64,000 nt of DNA, from NCBI RefSeq assembly GCF_028657945.1, contig NZ_CP059693.1, forward strand, positions 1,426,001 through 1,490,000. The letters are read 5' to 3'. A model generated the notes under the pieces. The model ran no database searches. It saw nothing but the letters and a program-made list of their open reading frames with translations, and was not told the origin of the DNA. Shown here piece by piece: positions 46,069 to 55,717 of the stretch. A program made the position numbers and the translations under genes. The DNA comes from Thalassomonas haliotis. GTDB lineage: Bacteria > Pseudomonadota > Gammaproteobacteria > Enterobacterales > Alteromonadaceae. Every line of letters starts with the position of its first letter. The stretch's first letter is position 1.

Positions 46069-47343
46069 ATGGATGAAATTGAAACCTTAGTAAATGAGTT
46101 ATATAAAAGTCAGTCGTCCAGGCTGCTTGCGGTACTGACACGTATTTTTGGCCCCCATAACTTATCTTTGGCTGAAGACGTGCTTCAGGAAGCTTTCAGT
46201 AAGGCTTTAATCCATTGGCGGGAAAAGTCACTACCGGATAATCCGCAAGCCTGGCTGATGCGCACGGCAAAAAACCAGGCACTCGATGTTATCCGGGGCA
46301 ATAAAACCCGGCTGAAGTTTTCTGAAGAATTATCCTATTATCTGTCCAGCGAATGGACCTTGGACAATACCCTGGAACAGGAATTTCAGGAAGATAAAAT
46401 AAAAGATGACCAGTTGCGTATGATTTTTATGTGCTGTCATGAAGATATCAAGCCGGAAAACAGGTTGCCTTTTATTTTAAAAACCTTATGTGGCTTCAGT
46501 ATTCCTGCCGTCGCCAGGGCGTTAGTCTTGCCGGTAGCGACGGTGAAAAAGCGTTTATTGCGCACCCGTGAAAAATTAAAGAGCCATAGCTTTACCTTTC
46601 CCGAGCCGGAAAAATTAGCCCGGGGCATGGATACTGTGCATACCGTTTTATATTTATTTTTCAATGAAGGTTTTCATAGTTCTGATGGCAAACAAGCGAT
46701 CAATATTGACTTTTGTCATGAAGCTATCGCTTTAGTCAATTTATTGGCCGACGAAGCTGATATGGTTAATCAGGATACTTTAGCTTTGCTGGCCTTGATG
46801 CATTTCCATCTTGCCCGGGCCAAATCCCGCCTGGATGCCCGGGGATTTAATATTTCCATTGATTTACAAGACAGGCGCTTATGGGAACAAAAGCGCATAG
46901 CACTTGCCGATGGGATTTTATCCGCTGCATCTGTTATCAGGCCCGGTGCTTCAGGCCGTTTCTTCATTGAGGCGAAAATTGCCCGGGAGCATTGCCAATG
47001 CACCGACTTCAGTGAGACTAACTGGCCCCTGATTATCCGTTATTATCAGCAGTTGATTGACATTACTGCCTCTCCTGTCGCCGAACTTAACCAGGCAGTC
47101 GCTATCGGTTATTCGGGCAACCTGAGTGCGGCGATAGAAAAAGTAGAAAAACTACAGCAAAATAAAATATTAAAACATTCGCATCTGCCGCCGGCGATAC
47201 TCGCACATTTCAATGCCAAGGCCGGTAATGCGCAACAAGCCTATGCGTTTGCACAGCAATCGAAACGTTTAGGCGGCACACCACATGAGCAGCAAATGAT
47301 GATGGCTCAGGTGGAGCGCCTGTTAAATCAAAACGGCTGGTAA
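46069..47343 (+). CDS. ECF sigma factor with C-terminal TPR-like domain (ECF42 type)
   Basis: A 424-residue sigma factor. Region 2 is about 14-85 (LAEDVLQEAFSKALIHWREK, WLMRTAKNQALDVIRGN), region 4 is about 135-185 (LPFILKTLCGFSIPAVARAL, VATVKKRLLRTREKLK). The long C-terminal part (about 190-420) has HTVLYLFFNEGFHSS and EIVELNQAVA-like helices of the DUF6596/TPR-like extension. Such proteins (group ECF42) pair with DGPF/YCII proteins rather than a membrane anti-sigma factor. The DGPF gene lies here 3 bp away but convergent, which is unusual. Targets and signal are unknown. Confidence 0.88.
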   Translation: MDEIETLVNELYKSQSSRLLAVLTRIFGPHNLSLAEDVLQEAFSKALIHWREKSLPDNPQAWLMRTAKNQALDVIRGNKTRLKFSEELSYYLSSEWTLDNTLEQEFQEDKIKDDQLRMIFMCCHEDIKPENRLPFILKTLCGFSIPAVARALVLPVATVKKRLLRTREKLKSHSFTFPEPEKLARGMDTVHTVLYLFFNEGFHSSDGKQAINIDFCHEAIALVNLLADEADMVNQDTLALLALMHFHLARAKSRLDARGFNISIDLQDRRLWEQKRIALADGILSAASVIRPGASGRFFIEAKIAREHCQCTDFSETNWPLIIRYYQQLIDITASPVAELNQAVAIGYSGNLSAAIEKVEKLQQNKILKHSHLPPAILAHFNAKAGNAQQAYAFAQQSKRLGGTPHEQQMMMAQVERLLNQNGW

Positions 47344-47346
47344 TGC

Positions 47347-47700
47347 TTACTCGCCTATTTCCATCACTTCCCTGATTTCTACCGTAATGTCCGGGTAGTT
47401 GAAAATAGGGCACTCTTTGGCAAGGGCAATGGCTTCGGTTATATCCCCGGCTTTAACTATGGAATAACCGGAAACCAGCTCTTTGATTTCTGTGGTTGAA
47501 AGGTCGGTGACAACGCCGTCTTTGGTTAATGTCTTACCCGAATAATGCAGCGGTGAGCCTCCGGAAACTAACTGGTCTTTTTGTTGCAACATGCCCATCC
47601 AGGCGCCCCAGCGTTCCATAGAAGCGGCCATTTCTTCCTGGCTGGTGTTTTCCAGCCATTTAGGATCGCCGCCTTTGTATATCAGCATAAAGTCTTTCAT
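47347..47700 (-). CDS. DGPF/YCII-domain protein
   Basis: A 117-residue single-domain protein: MKDFMLIYKGGDPKWLENTS at the start, then MERWGAWMGMLQQKDQLVSG, GSPLHYSGKTL and DGVVTDLSTTEIKELVSGYS, ending with IVKAGDITEAIALAKECPIF. This is the DGPF (YCII-related) family that accompanies ECF42 sigma factors. Family members may be small enzymes or sensors; the role is not established. It faces the sigma gene with a 3 bp gap between stops. AAGGAG precedes the ATG. Confidence 0.9.
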   Translation of the reverse strand: MKDFMLIYKGGDPKWLENTSQEEMAASMERWGAWMGMLQQKDQLVSGGSPLHYSGKTLTKDGVVTDLSTTEIKELVSGYSIVKAGDITEAIALAKECPIFNYPDITVEIREVMEIGE

Positions 47701-47754
47701 TATTTATCTCCTTAATAAGTTTAGTTATCGATAAATAGCTACCGATAACCAGAT

Positions 47755-47781
47755 GACGGATGAGGAACTAAAAAGGAGACA
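47755..47781 (-). promoter_or_regulatory. Possible ECF-type promoter of the DGPF gene
   Basis: The minus strand has TGTCTC (47776-47781) and CGTC (47755-47758) separated by 17 bp, the general layout of ECF promoters, 55 bp before the start codon. The match is partial. Confidence 0.3.
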
Positions 47782-47933
47782 ATTATTAATATAAATTTTT
47801 TCCGGTTAAAAATGGGGGTTAGCAAAGCACTTTCGCACCAGGGTTGCTGTGCTGTTAAATACACTAATTCCCTGTGTTGCCTGGCAGAACCGGCTACTAT
47901 GCAGTTTGTGGGCACAGTAGCCGGCTTTATTCG

Positions 47934-48203
47934 TTAAGGCTTAGCTGCCAGGCTGGGTGTTATCATTAATCCATTTTGATTGGCAGTTACCGTGATCTTT
48001 TGCCCCACGGTGAAACCGGCCTGACTGAGCCACTTGCCTCTTAACACGACATAAGGTTCAAGCACTACAGGCACATAATTAAGGCCAACGCCGCGGGTTT
48101 TTGCAGCGGTCTCACAAATGGTTTCCAATACCGTAAGTTGGCGTGAGGCGGGATATTTTACTGTTGCCGGGCGAAGCTCTGACGTATGATTAGAATCAGC
48201 CAT
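47934..48203 (-). CDS. SymE-like type I toxin
   Basis: An 89-residue protein resembling SymE: RQLTVLETICETAAKTRG, then VPVVLEPYVVLRGKWLSQAG, FTVGQKITVTANQNGLMITP. SymE has an AbrB/MazE-like fold but behaves as a toxin (RNA cleavage or nucleoid condensation) in E. coli, where the antisense RNA SymR represses it. I can see no clear antisense promoter or terminator here, so the antitoxin is not located. TAGGAGT precedes the ATG. It stands alone at the edge of a long gene-free stretch. Confidence 0.82.
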   Translation of the reverse strand: MADSNHTSELRPATVKYPASRQLTVLETICETAAKTRGVGLNYVPVVLEPYVVLRGKWLSQAGFTVGQKITVTANQNGLMITPSLAAKP

Positions 48204-49096
48204 GACGTACTCCTATCTAAGTGCGTTTTGGTTAGCAATCTCTGGGTGTGTCTGCACTCAGGGGTTGCGGTTATTGTTACGGCGCGCTTTACGGGCGCGA
48301 ATGAATAAAATACTGGCGGGGATGCCCTCCTTTGTTGCTGAGAGGCACCTTTAATGAAAGACTAACTTACTGGCTAAAGCAACAGTAAGTTGGTTGTGTC
48401 TTAGATTAATATCGGCAATCAACGGGGCTGGATATGTTATTTGTGAGTAATGGCAGGCCAGCACAGATGGCGGCCTGACTGCTGTTTTTAACTTCGGTTA
48501 AAAATGAGAGGCTTACCAGCTGAAAATAGCAAATTCAATTTAAGCTTGCCTTGCAAAGGGCTCTTATTTTGGGCCTTATTAACCTTGATGTTGACATCAT
48601 GTAAGGCATAGAGCCGTTATTTTATTTACTTGTATATCATAGGTTTGCATTTTTGTGCCGCTATGGTCCCGGCTCAATTGTCGGCAAATTCAAGGCACTT
48701 TTCTCTAACTCCTTAACATTCAATAAGATCAAGCGCTTTAATGGCATGCAGAGCATTCGCCATAGTCGTTAATTACACGGCATATCCGTTAAATAATGCG
48801 GTGATAACTGGCTAAGGACTTTTATAAAAATAACAGCCATTGCTACAGGCGGTATTTTTGGTGAAAGATTTCGTTGCCCGTCTTTTTATTACCGGCAATA
48901 AAGATCAGGAATTTAATCAAGTTTTATGCCAAGAAAGCACCCGCAGCTACCCCAGATAGGGAGGCCTTAACTCCGGAAAATTATAGTATAAAGGGTGGGT
49001 TAACGACGGCGACGGACCTGAGTAAAAGCGGTGAAAGTTAATTTTTAGACCGGATTTAAGAGCATTTCGATAATTTACATTACACAAGGGGAAATA
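48204..49096. other. Long gene-free spacer (about 890 bp)
   Basis: No supported coding gene lies between symE-like and the next PEP-CTERM gene. A 9 bp inverted repeat AACTTACTG (48364-48372) / CAGTAAGTT (48383-48391) and a 12 bp palindrome-like GATGTTGACATC (48587-48598) stand out; the latter contains the -35-like TTGACA. A 16-codon frame at 48301 has no support. Part of the SymE regulatory RNA would be expected here. Confidence 0.5.
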
Positions 49097-49777
49097 ATGA
49101 AATTCAAATACGTAAAATCAACGGCTGCGGCATTGGCATTGATACTGAGCAACATCGCCAATGCCGGTATTATCATGCATAGCGAGGATTATATTGATGA
49201 TACCAGCAGAGCCCACTTTAACGGATTTGAGTCAATGCCGATGAATAGCGGTGAACTTTTTACCGGGGGCAATGGCCCTTATGTGGAAGATTTAATCCAG
49301 GTTGAGCAAATCAATGGCGATAGCGGAGCTAATGACGGGATTTGGGCAAAACATAACTGGGTTGGTGCGCAAGGGGACAACAGCTGGTACCCTAACATTG
49401 GCGACTACGGTTATACCTCAATCACCTTAAGCGATAGCTCTGATTTTGGCAGTATAGGTTTCAATTTTGGCACCGGTGGCCGTTCAACCACGGAAATATT
49501 ATTTGAGGTCTATAATGACGGGGTATTAATTTTAAAAGGCAGCTCTGCTCTGCTCTCAGATTCGATAAATTACCTGGGTTTTAGCGGGGACAGCTTTGAT
49601 GAAGTCAGGGTAAAAGATAATTTTGGCGGCTCAAACTTTTATTCTGGCCGGCAAACCTTAGCTATCGATAATATTGAAATTGCCGGAAACCTGGCTGATG
49701 TGCCAGAACCATCTTCCCTTGCTATATTTGCATTGGGCGTTATCGGGTTATTGTCACGCAGAGCCATAAAACAATAA
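49097..49777 (+). CDS. PEP-CTERM sorting-domain protein
   Basis: A 226-residue secreted protein. The signal peptide is STAAALALILSNIANAG and the tail is VPEPSSLAIFALGVIGLLSR with RAIKQ. The body (about 25-200) is Gly/Ser/Asn rich with beta structure (GGRSTTEILFEVYNDGVLIL, YLGFSGDSFDEVRVKDNFGG), like other PEP-CTERM matrix proteins. It is related in style but not close in sequence to the 22341 gene. No sigma54 site as good as at the other two loci is seen upstream. GGGGAAA precedes the ATG. Confidence 0.92.
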   Translation: MKFKYVKSTAAALALILSNIANAGIIMHSEDYIDDTSRAHFNGFESMPMNSGELFTGGNGPYVEDLIQVEQINGDSGANDGIWAKHNWVGAQGDNSWYPNIGDYGYTSITLSDSSDFGSIGFNFGTGGRSTTEILFEVYNDGVLILKGSSALLSDSINYLGFSGDSFDEVRVKDNFGGSNFYSGRQTLAIDNIEIAGNLADVPEPSSLAIFALGVIGLLSRRAIKQ

Positions 49778-50166
49778 AAATTGCAGTACTGCGTTCTACA
49801 GGGTTGATGTTACTCGCTAAAATTGATCCGTTTTTGCCAGCGGGTGTTGTTTAACATGACAGCCGGTGTCTGCCAGTCATAACTTTTATTTAACCATTGA
49901 TTGCTATAAAAAGGGGCGAACATGCGATGTTAGTGCCCCTTTTATCTTCTTGGCGCCATATTATTCCCGCGATCTTGCTTGTCATGCTGCTTAAATTTTG
50001 CAAGAGCACCGCTTTATCAGGGGAAATGAAGCTGATTTCAAGAAGTAAAAGTATCTTAAAATCAACAGGGTAAACTAGTGGTATGGAGTAATTAATGTCG
50101 GGTATGGTATAGGGGCTGAATTGTGCTAGTTTTAGGTTAAGTCAGTTTGTTTATGTTCGGGCTGCA
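49778..50166. other. Spacer with terminator before TonB receptor
   Basis: A 389 bp spacer. It holds the terminator described at 49909-49942 and then about 220 bp without a supported gene or clear Fur-type palindrome before the TonB receptor. Confidence 0.5.
49909..49942 (+). terminator. Terminator after PEP-CTERM gene
   Basis: The outer arms AAAAGGGGC and GCCCCTTTT and inner arms AACAT and ATGTT form a long hairpin with T at its end. Confidence 0.8.
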
Positions 50167-52161
50167 ATGAGATACAAGGGTTACACCTTCATATTGAGCA
50201 TTGCCGGTATGTGTTGTTCTATGCTTGTTGCCGGGCAGCCAAATATTGTTGATTTAGATAATAAATCCCTTTATTCATTATCGCTTGCCCAGTTAATGGA
50301 TATTAAGGTGACTACGGCCTCTAAGTTTGAAGAATCATTACACGACGCCCATGCCAGTGTATCAATCATCACCAGTGCGCAAACCGAGCTATTTGGCGGA
50401 CAGAATTTATATGAAATCCTCGAAAGGATTGTCTCGGTTAACAGTAACTTTGGCGTATTGACCAGTATTAGCACCAGGGGCAGCAGGCCCTGGATCTCCC
50501 TTGCCCAGCATTTAGGCCTGATTAACGGCCGCCCGTTTGGCAATATGAGTGGCGCCCATAGTTTATATACCTCCATGCCCCTTAGTGCTGTCGAGCGGAT
50601 TGAATATATCAGGGGACCGGGTTCGGTGCTTTATGGCAGTAATGCCTATCAGGGGGTGTTTAATATTATTACGAAAAAAGCCAGGCGGGATGGCTGGCAA
50701 GCCTTGCAAAAACTGACCCTCGGCAGTTTTGATACTAAACTGCTCGACGGCAGCTACCAGTACCGGCAGGATAACTTTGAGTTTGCTTTGAATATCTTAT
50801 TCAATGATGTCGGGGGCTGGCAGGCAAAAATGTTCGATCCGGCTGTGCTGCAGACATATAGCCGAAAAGCCTTCCAGGAAGAGCAAACCTTTCATGTGCA
50901 GTTGGCGTATAAAAACCTGTCCTTCAGTTATTACGATAGCCGGCAAGAGCGCTTTGGCAATTATTGGGACGCCCCTGAGGAAAACTATATTCCCTGGTCA
51001 AAGGTGCATCCGGCACAATTTTTCAACCTGAGCTATCACCATGAATTTAATAAAAACTGGCGTCTGGAAAGTCATATCACCCATATCGAAAAAACCATGG
51101 AGTGGAGCAGCGACGGCGTTGCCGATGAGTTCGTCAGGATCAAGTCCCCGTTTAGCCTGAGCTTGTATGAAGTTAATGTCTTTGCTGAGCTGGCAAACAG
51201 TGCCAGCCTTATCTCTGGGGTAACCTATGAAAAACGGAAAATTTTTGATGCGGCGACCATTCCCGACAGCAGCGAGGATTATGCCAGTCTCTACTTTCAA
51301 TTTCGGCAACAGTTTTACCATGCTTTTTCCTACAGCATTGCCGGTCAATATGTAACCTCACTTGATTTGCTGGGAGGGGCCGGCAATAAGTCAGATTTTG
51401 TGCCCAGGTTTGGCTTATTGTATGACTTTGATGACAAATGGGCGGTAAAATTCTTATATGGCCAGGCCTATCGTCAGCCGACTGCCGGGGAGCGCTCTAT
51501 TGAAACTCCCGGGGTACAAATGGGCAGCCCGGATCTCGACTCGGAGACAATTACCACCAAAGAAGTACAGCTATTTTACCGCGGGGCAGACAGGCTGTTT
51601 ACCCTGAGTTACTACCACAGTGAAGAAAAAGATCTGATCTCACTGGTGTCGACCGGCGATCCTGTCTTTCCCCTGGCAAATAAAAACCAGGGACGGATAA
51701 CATCCCGGGGGGTTGAGCTGGCATTTAAATATGAAATTGATGATAGTTGGTATCTGGAGTTTTCTGGGGCATGGCAGACAAATAAAGACGACAACGGCGT
51801 TAACAATACCAACCTTGCCCCCAACTATTCATGGAAACTGGGTTTAGGTTATAACCTCAATACCTGGTCTTTCGGTTTGTACAACCTGCATTATTCGAAT
51901 TACCACGATTCGATTCTTTTTGATGCCAACCGCGAACTGGTCAACCCGGCTGCCGATGGTTTTGACTGGCTAACCTTGAAGGCGAGCAAGGAGCTGGCGG
52001 CATTTAGTAACGGCTCTGCTTTGCGCTTGTCTTTGGTGCTGAAAAATATCCTGGATCAAGAGATTTACCAGCCTAACGATACCCCGGTTTTTTACCCTAT
52101 CAATACCTTGCCCGGCCGTGAGAGCAGCAGCGCATTTGTGAGCCTGAGTTATCAATATTAA
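50167..52161 (+). CDS. TonB-dependent outer-membrane receptor
   Basis: A 664-residue outer-membrane receptor. A signal-like segment (FILSIAGMCCSMLVAGQ) is followed by a plug domain (about 45-170): KVTTASKFEESLHDAHASVS, VERIEYIRGPGSVLYGSNAY and GVFNIITKKARR. The rest is beta-barrel, ending SSAFVSLSYQY with a terminal aromatic. The plug is of the type found in siderophore or cobalamin receptors. The ligand is unknown; no siderophore genes are near. The start at 50167 is plausible but lacks a strong ribosome site. Confidence 0.93.
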   Translation: MRYKGYTFILSIAGMCCSMLVAGQPNIVDLDNKSLYSLSLAQLMDIKVTTASKFEESLHDAHASVSIITSAQTELFGGQNLYEILERIVSVNSNFGVLTSISTRGSRPWISLAQHLGLINGRPFGNMSGAHSLYTSMPLSAVERIEYIRGPGSVLYGSNAYQGVFNIITKKARRDGWQALQKLTLGSFDTKLLDGSYQYRQDNFEFALNILFNDVGGWQAKMFDPAVLQTYSRKAFQEEQTFHVQLAYKNLSFSYYDSRQERFGNYWDAPEENYIPWSKVHPAQFFNLSYHHEFNKNWRLESHITHIEKTMEWSSDGVADEFVRIKSPFSLSLYEVNVFAELANSASLISGVTYEKRKIFDAATIPDSSEDYASLYFQFRQQFYHAFSYSIAGQYVTSLDLLGGAGNKSDFVPRFGLLYDFDDKWAVKFLYGQAYRQPTAGERSIETPGVQMGSPDLDSETITTKEVQLFYRGADRLFTLSYYHSEEKDLISLVSTGDPVFPLANKNQGRITSRGVELAFKYEIDDSWYLEFSGAWQTNKDDNGVNNTNLAPNYSWKLGLGYNLNTWSFGLYNLHYSNYHDSILFDANRELVNPAADGFDWLTLKASKELAAFSNGSALRLSLVLKNILDQEIYQPNDTPVFYPINTLPGRESSSAFVSLSYQY

Positions 52162-52217
52162 CCCGGCATAAATACCGGGTATAACATGTAACTCAATGGC
52201 AGATGTTTTTTGGTATG

Positions 52218-52572
52218 CTTAAACGTAATCCGGCGCATCCCAAAGAGTTGCAACACTGTTGATAACTCCAGCCGCCTGCCCGGGCGCTGGCGCTACCTCG
52301 AAGGCGATAAAGCAGAGTTGGTTGCGGTCCACGCCTTTGCTGAAGCTAACGACGGCGATATCGTTGTCCGCCTGGCGGCCGACGGGCATGATACTGTCTA
52401 CTTGCCGAGCTTTTTAACTCAAGACTACCTGGAAGCAGGCCAGCTGGAGCCTGTACTGCAAGACTATACATTTGATGCTGCGCCTGTTTCTCTGGTATAT
52501 CCGGCGAACCGCTTGATGAGTTCCGCCTTAAATGCCCGGGTTAGTTATTTGCTCGCACATAAACCGGCTTAA
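52218..52572 (+). pseudogene. LysR regulator remnant (C-terminal part, frameshifted)
   Basis: This keeps only the end of a LysR effector domain. One frame reads RNPAHPKELQHC (the conserved HP..L..H.C block). After a frameshift near 52255-52262 another reads SSRLPGRWRYLEGDKAELVA, then NDGDIVVRLAADGHDTVYLP and SFLTQDYLEAGQLEPVL to the stop. The DNA-binding domain and about two thirds of the gene are missing upstream. The 3' end overlaps the RND gene on the other strand by 32 bp. No function is expected. Confidence 0.82.
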
Positions 52573-55500
52573 CCACTTGTGGCAATTTATCTGTGCTGCT
52601 GCCTGCTTTATCGGCCTTTTTTACGCCGATATCGCTAAAGATGCTCAACACCACAGGTACGGCTATCAGGGTTATCGCGGTGGCAAATAACTCGCCATAG
52701 GCCAGAGAAACTGCGGCCGGGATCAGGTATTGCGCCTGCTCGGAGGTTTCAGATAGCAGCGGCATCAAGCCGGCGACCGTAGTGACTGTGGTCAGGAAAA
52801 TGGCGCGAAAACGGCTGGAGCCTGCGGCAACCAGCGCTTCCCTGGCGGGCATGCCCTGTTCCAGCATCTGGTTGTAGCGGGTCAGCATTACCAGGGAGTC
52901 ATTGACCACTATCCCCGCCAGGGCGAGCATGCCGAAAAAGGACAGCAGACTGATTTCAATCCCGGCGATCAGGTGCCCTATGGCGGCGCCGGCAAAACCA
53001 AAGGGGATCACGCTCATGATCACCAGGGGCTGCCAGTAGCTTTTCAGCGGTACCGCCAATAAGGCATAAATTAATACCAGGGTGAGAATAAGCGCTTTTA
53101 CCAGACCCGAGCGGATCTCGCCTTCTTCTTCCAGCTCCCCGGCACCGGCTATTTCGATACCGGCGAACTGTTGCTCCAGCTGTGCCTGTACTCCTGATTT
53201 TACATGGGCCAGTACTTCCATGGCATTGACCTGGCTTTTATCTATATTGGCAGAGATCAGTGCCGAGCGTTTGCCGTTACGGCGCCATAATACCGCCGGG
53301 GTATATTTAGACTCCAGTTCGGCCACGGCAATCAGCGGCACCCAGTTGCCGCTGGTGGTTTGGATACGGCTGAATCTTAAGGCGTCGACGGAGTTACGCG
53401 CCTGATCGTCAAATTTTACTTTTACCTTAACTTCATTACTGCCGCGTTGCAGCCTTTGTACTTCCAGGCCGCCATAACCGTCGCCTATCTGGCTGGCAAT
53501 CATGGCCGTGCTGAGGCCAAGGGCCCTGGCGCCGGGTTTTAAGCGGACAAAAATTTCGGCTGCGCCGCCTTTAAGATCATCACGCACATCATTGACGCCG
53601 TTGATGCCGGTTAATGACTGGGTAATTTGTGCGACCGCCTGTTCAAGTTCATCCTGGTAGGGGGAGGAAACACGGATGGCAAAGCCGCCGCCGGTTGACT
53701 CCGAGCCGGTAAAGTTAAGCAGATCTGTGCCTTCTAATTGGCCGGTCAACTCCCGCCAGCGGTTGACGATTTCCACTGTGCCGGCTCCCCGCTGCGCTTC
53801 GGGTAATAGCTCGGCATATATTTCCATCGAACTGCTATCGTTAATGGCGGTCATCACCCGGGCGATAGGGGGAAGGGGCAAATCAAATTCCGCCATTAAT
53901 TGTTGATTAAGTACATCTGCCTGCTTTTCGATATAGCCGGCGTTTTTTACTGTCAAACGATAGGGACTGCGTTGGTCCATTTCCATGGTGACGTTAATCA
54001 GGCTGCCGGGAATATCCGGGAAAAAGGCGGTTTTGATGCTGCCGTTGCTGATCATGCCGATGGCAAACAGTGCAAAGGTAAAAAAGCCGATCAAAGTGGC
54101 ATAACGATAATGCAGCAGCTTGGCCAGCAGCGGTTTATATAGCTTGAGATTGACATAATCGAGTCCTTTGTTCATCCCGTTTTGCAGCCGGTGCCATAAC
54201 CGGGCAACAAGGTGCTCGCCGTTGCCGTTTTGCACCGATACCTGGGCTAAATGGGCGGGCAAGATAAGTTTACTTTCCACCAGGGAAAACAGCAGGGCGA
54301 TAATCACGACTCCGGCAAAACTTGCCAGTACCTTGCCCAGGGCGTTATCTATCAGCAGCATAGGATAAAAGGCGGCGATGGTGGTCATCACGCCAAATAC
54401 CGTAGCGGTAGAGACTTTGGCAACCCCTTGCTGGGTGCCTGTGATGGCCGCCTGGCGGGAAGTATCTTTTATTTTCTCCCGCTCGCTGTAGACGCTTTCG
54501 CCAACAACCACGGCATCATCTACCAAAATGCCCAGCACGATGATCATACCGAAAGTGGTGATATCATTGACGGAATAATCTATGGCATCTAAACCCATCA
54601 GGGCAAAGGTGCCGGCCACGGCTACCGGGATACCGGCGGCGACCCAGAAGGCGAGTTTGACGTTTAAAAATAGCGCCAATAAGATAAAAACTAACATTAA
54701 ACCCTGAATGGCATTGGTTTTTAGCAGGTTTAACCGGTCTGAAATATAGTTGCTCTGGTTGGCCCAGATATCAAGTTTGACCTTGGCTGGCAATTCCCGT
54801 CTGATTTGGGCAATAACCTTGTTTGCCACTTTACTTACCGTCAGTAAGTTACCTTTACGGTCGATGATCAGCTCCATGCCGATCGCCGGTTGACCCTGGT
54901 AACGCACCTGGCCGTCGCCCTCAATAAACCCGTCTTCTATGGTGGCGACATCTTTTAGCAATAAACGCGAGCCGTCGGGCAAATCCTTTAGCGGCAGCTG
55001 GGCATAGTCCTGAAAATTAACCGCCAGTTGATCTCCCCTGACGCGGATATTGCCCCCCTGGGTGCGCAACAGGCCGCCGGGGTAGAGCAGGGAGTGTTGG
55101 TTGATTTTTTCGCCTACCTGGCTCAGGGATAAATCAAAACGCTCCAGCTGGGCGGGAGAGACTTTGATGCTGATTTCACGGCTGCGTTGCCCCCATTGTT
55201 TAAGTTTAGTGATCTCGGGTTGGGCCAGCAGTTCGTCTTTTACCCTGCGGCTGATTTTTTGCAGCACATCAATATCTGTCTCGCCGTATACCTGGACGAT
55301 TAACGCGGGAAAATCAAATTCGTCCCTGGATATCAAAGGCTTTTCGGCAATTTTAGGCAGCGAATGTATGGTGTCTATCCGGGTTTTAATGTCTTCGACA
55401 AAGCGGTTAAAGTCATAGCCTGACTCTTTTTCTACCCGGACAAAACCAAATGAGTCACTGGAAAAACTCGCGCTGCGCTTGATGCCGGGTAAACCTTCCA

Positions 55501-55714
55501 GCGCCTGCTCTATTTTTCTGGAAACGCCGATGTCAAATTGCTCCGGGCTTGCCCCCGGGTAGTCAACGGAAATGGTGACGGAATTTGGTGCAATTTTCGG
55601 GAAGCCCTCGATACGCAGGCCCGAGAAACTCAGGTAACCTGCTATTAAAATCAATGCCATCAGCAAGTTGGCGGCCACCGGGTTTTTGGTGAACCAGTTG
55701 GTTAAAAAGTGCAT
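52541..55714 (-). CDS. RND efflux pump, inner-membrane subunit
   Basis: A 1057-residue RND transporter of the AcrB/MexF class. It has 12 membrane segments and two large periplasmic loops. Visible are the N-terminus NPVAANLLMALILIAGYLSF, the start of the porter domain PKIAPNSVTISVDYPGASPE, the proton-relay region GILVDDAVVVGESVYSERE (Asp-Asp in TM4) and the matching GIVVNDSLVMLTRYNQ in the second half. Substrates could be drugs or other hydrophobic compounds. It follows the adaptor by 3 bp. No outer-membrane channel gene is present, so it probably uses TolC from elsewhere. Control by the adjacent two-component system is likely. Confidence 0.95.
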   Translation of the reverse strand: MHFLTNWFTKNPVAANLLMALILIAGYLSFSGLRIEGFPKIAPNSVTISVDYPGASPEQFDIGVSRKIEQALEGLPGIKRSASFSSDSFGFVRVEKESGYDFNRFVEDIKTRIDTIHSLPKIAEKPLISRDEFDFPALIVQVYGETDIDVLQKISRRVKDELLAQPEITKLKQWGQRSREISIKVSPAQLERFDLSLSQVGEKINQHSLLYPGGLLRTQGGNIRVRGDQLAVNFQDYAQLPLKDLPDGSRLLLKDVATIEDGFIEGDGQVRYQGQPAIGMELIIDRKGNLLTVSKVANKVIAQIRRELPAKVKLDIWANQSNYISDRLNLLKTNAIQGLMLVFILLALFLNVKLAFWVAAGIPVAVAGTFALMGLDAIDYSVNDITTFGMIIVLGILVDDAVVVGESVYSEREKIKDTSRQAAITGTQQGVAKVSTATVFGVMTTIAAFYPMLLIDNALGKVLASFAGVVIIALLFSLVESKLILPAHLAQVSVQNGNGEHLVARLWHRLQNGMNKGLDYVNLKLYKPLLAKLLHYRYATLIGFFTFALFAIGMISNGSIKTAFFPDIPGSLINVTMEMDQRSPYRLTVKNAGYIEKQADVLNQQLMAEFDLPLPPIARVMTAINDSSSMEIYAELLPEAQRGAGTVEIVNRWRELTGQLEGTDLLNFTGSESTGGGFAIRVSSPYQDELEQAVAQITQSLTGINGVNDVRDDLKGGAAEIFVRLKPGARALGLSTAMIASQIGDGYGGLEVQRLQRGSNEVKVKVKFDDQARNSVDALRFSRIQTTSGNWVPLIAVAELESKYTPAVLWRRNGKRSALISANIDKSQVNAMEVLAHVKSGVQAQLEQQFAGIEIAGAGELEEEGEIRSGLVKALILTLVLIYALLAVPLKSYWQPLVIMSVIPFGFAGAAIGHLIAGIEISLLSFFGMLALAGIVVNDSLVMLTRYNQMLEQGMPAREALVAAGSSRFRAIFLTTVTTVAGLMPLLSETSEQAQYLIPAAVSLAYGELFATAITLIAVPVVLSIFSDIGVKKADKAGSSTDKLPQVVKPVYVRANN

Positions 55715-55717
55715 GCC

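Noticed and set aside
48960..49010. Sigma54 site before the third PEP-CTERM gene
   Set aside because: A GG-N10-GC pair exists near 48996-49009 but the -12 box is not TTGC-like, so it is not called.
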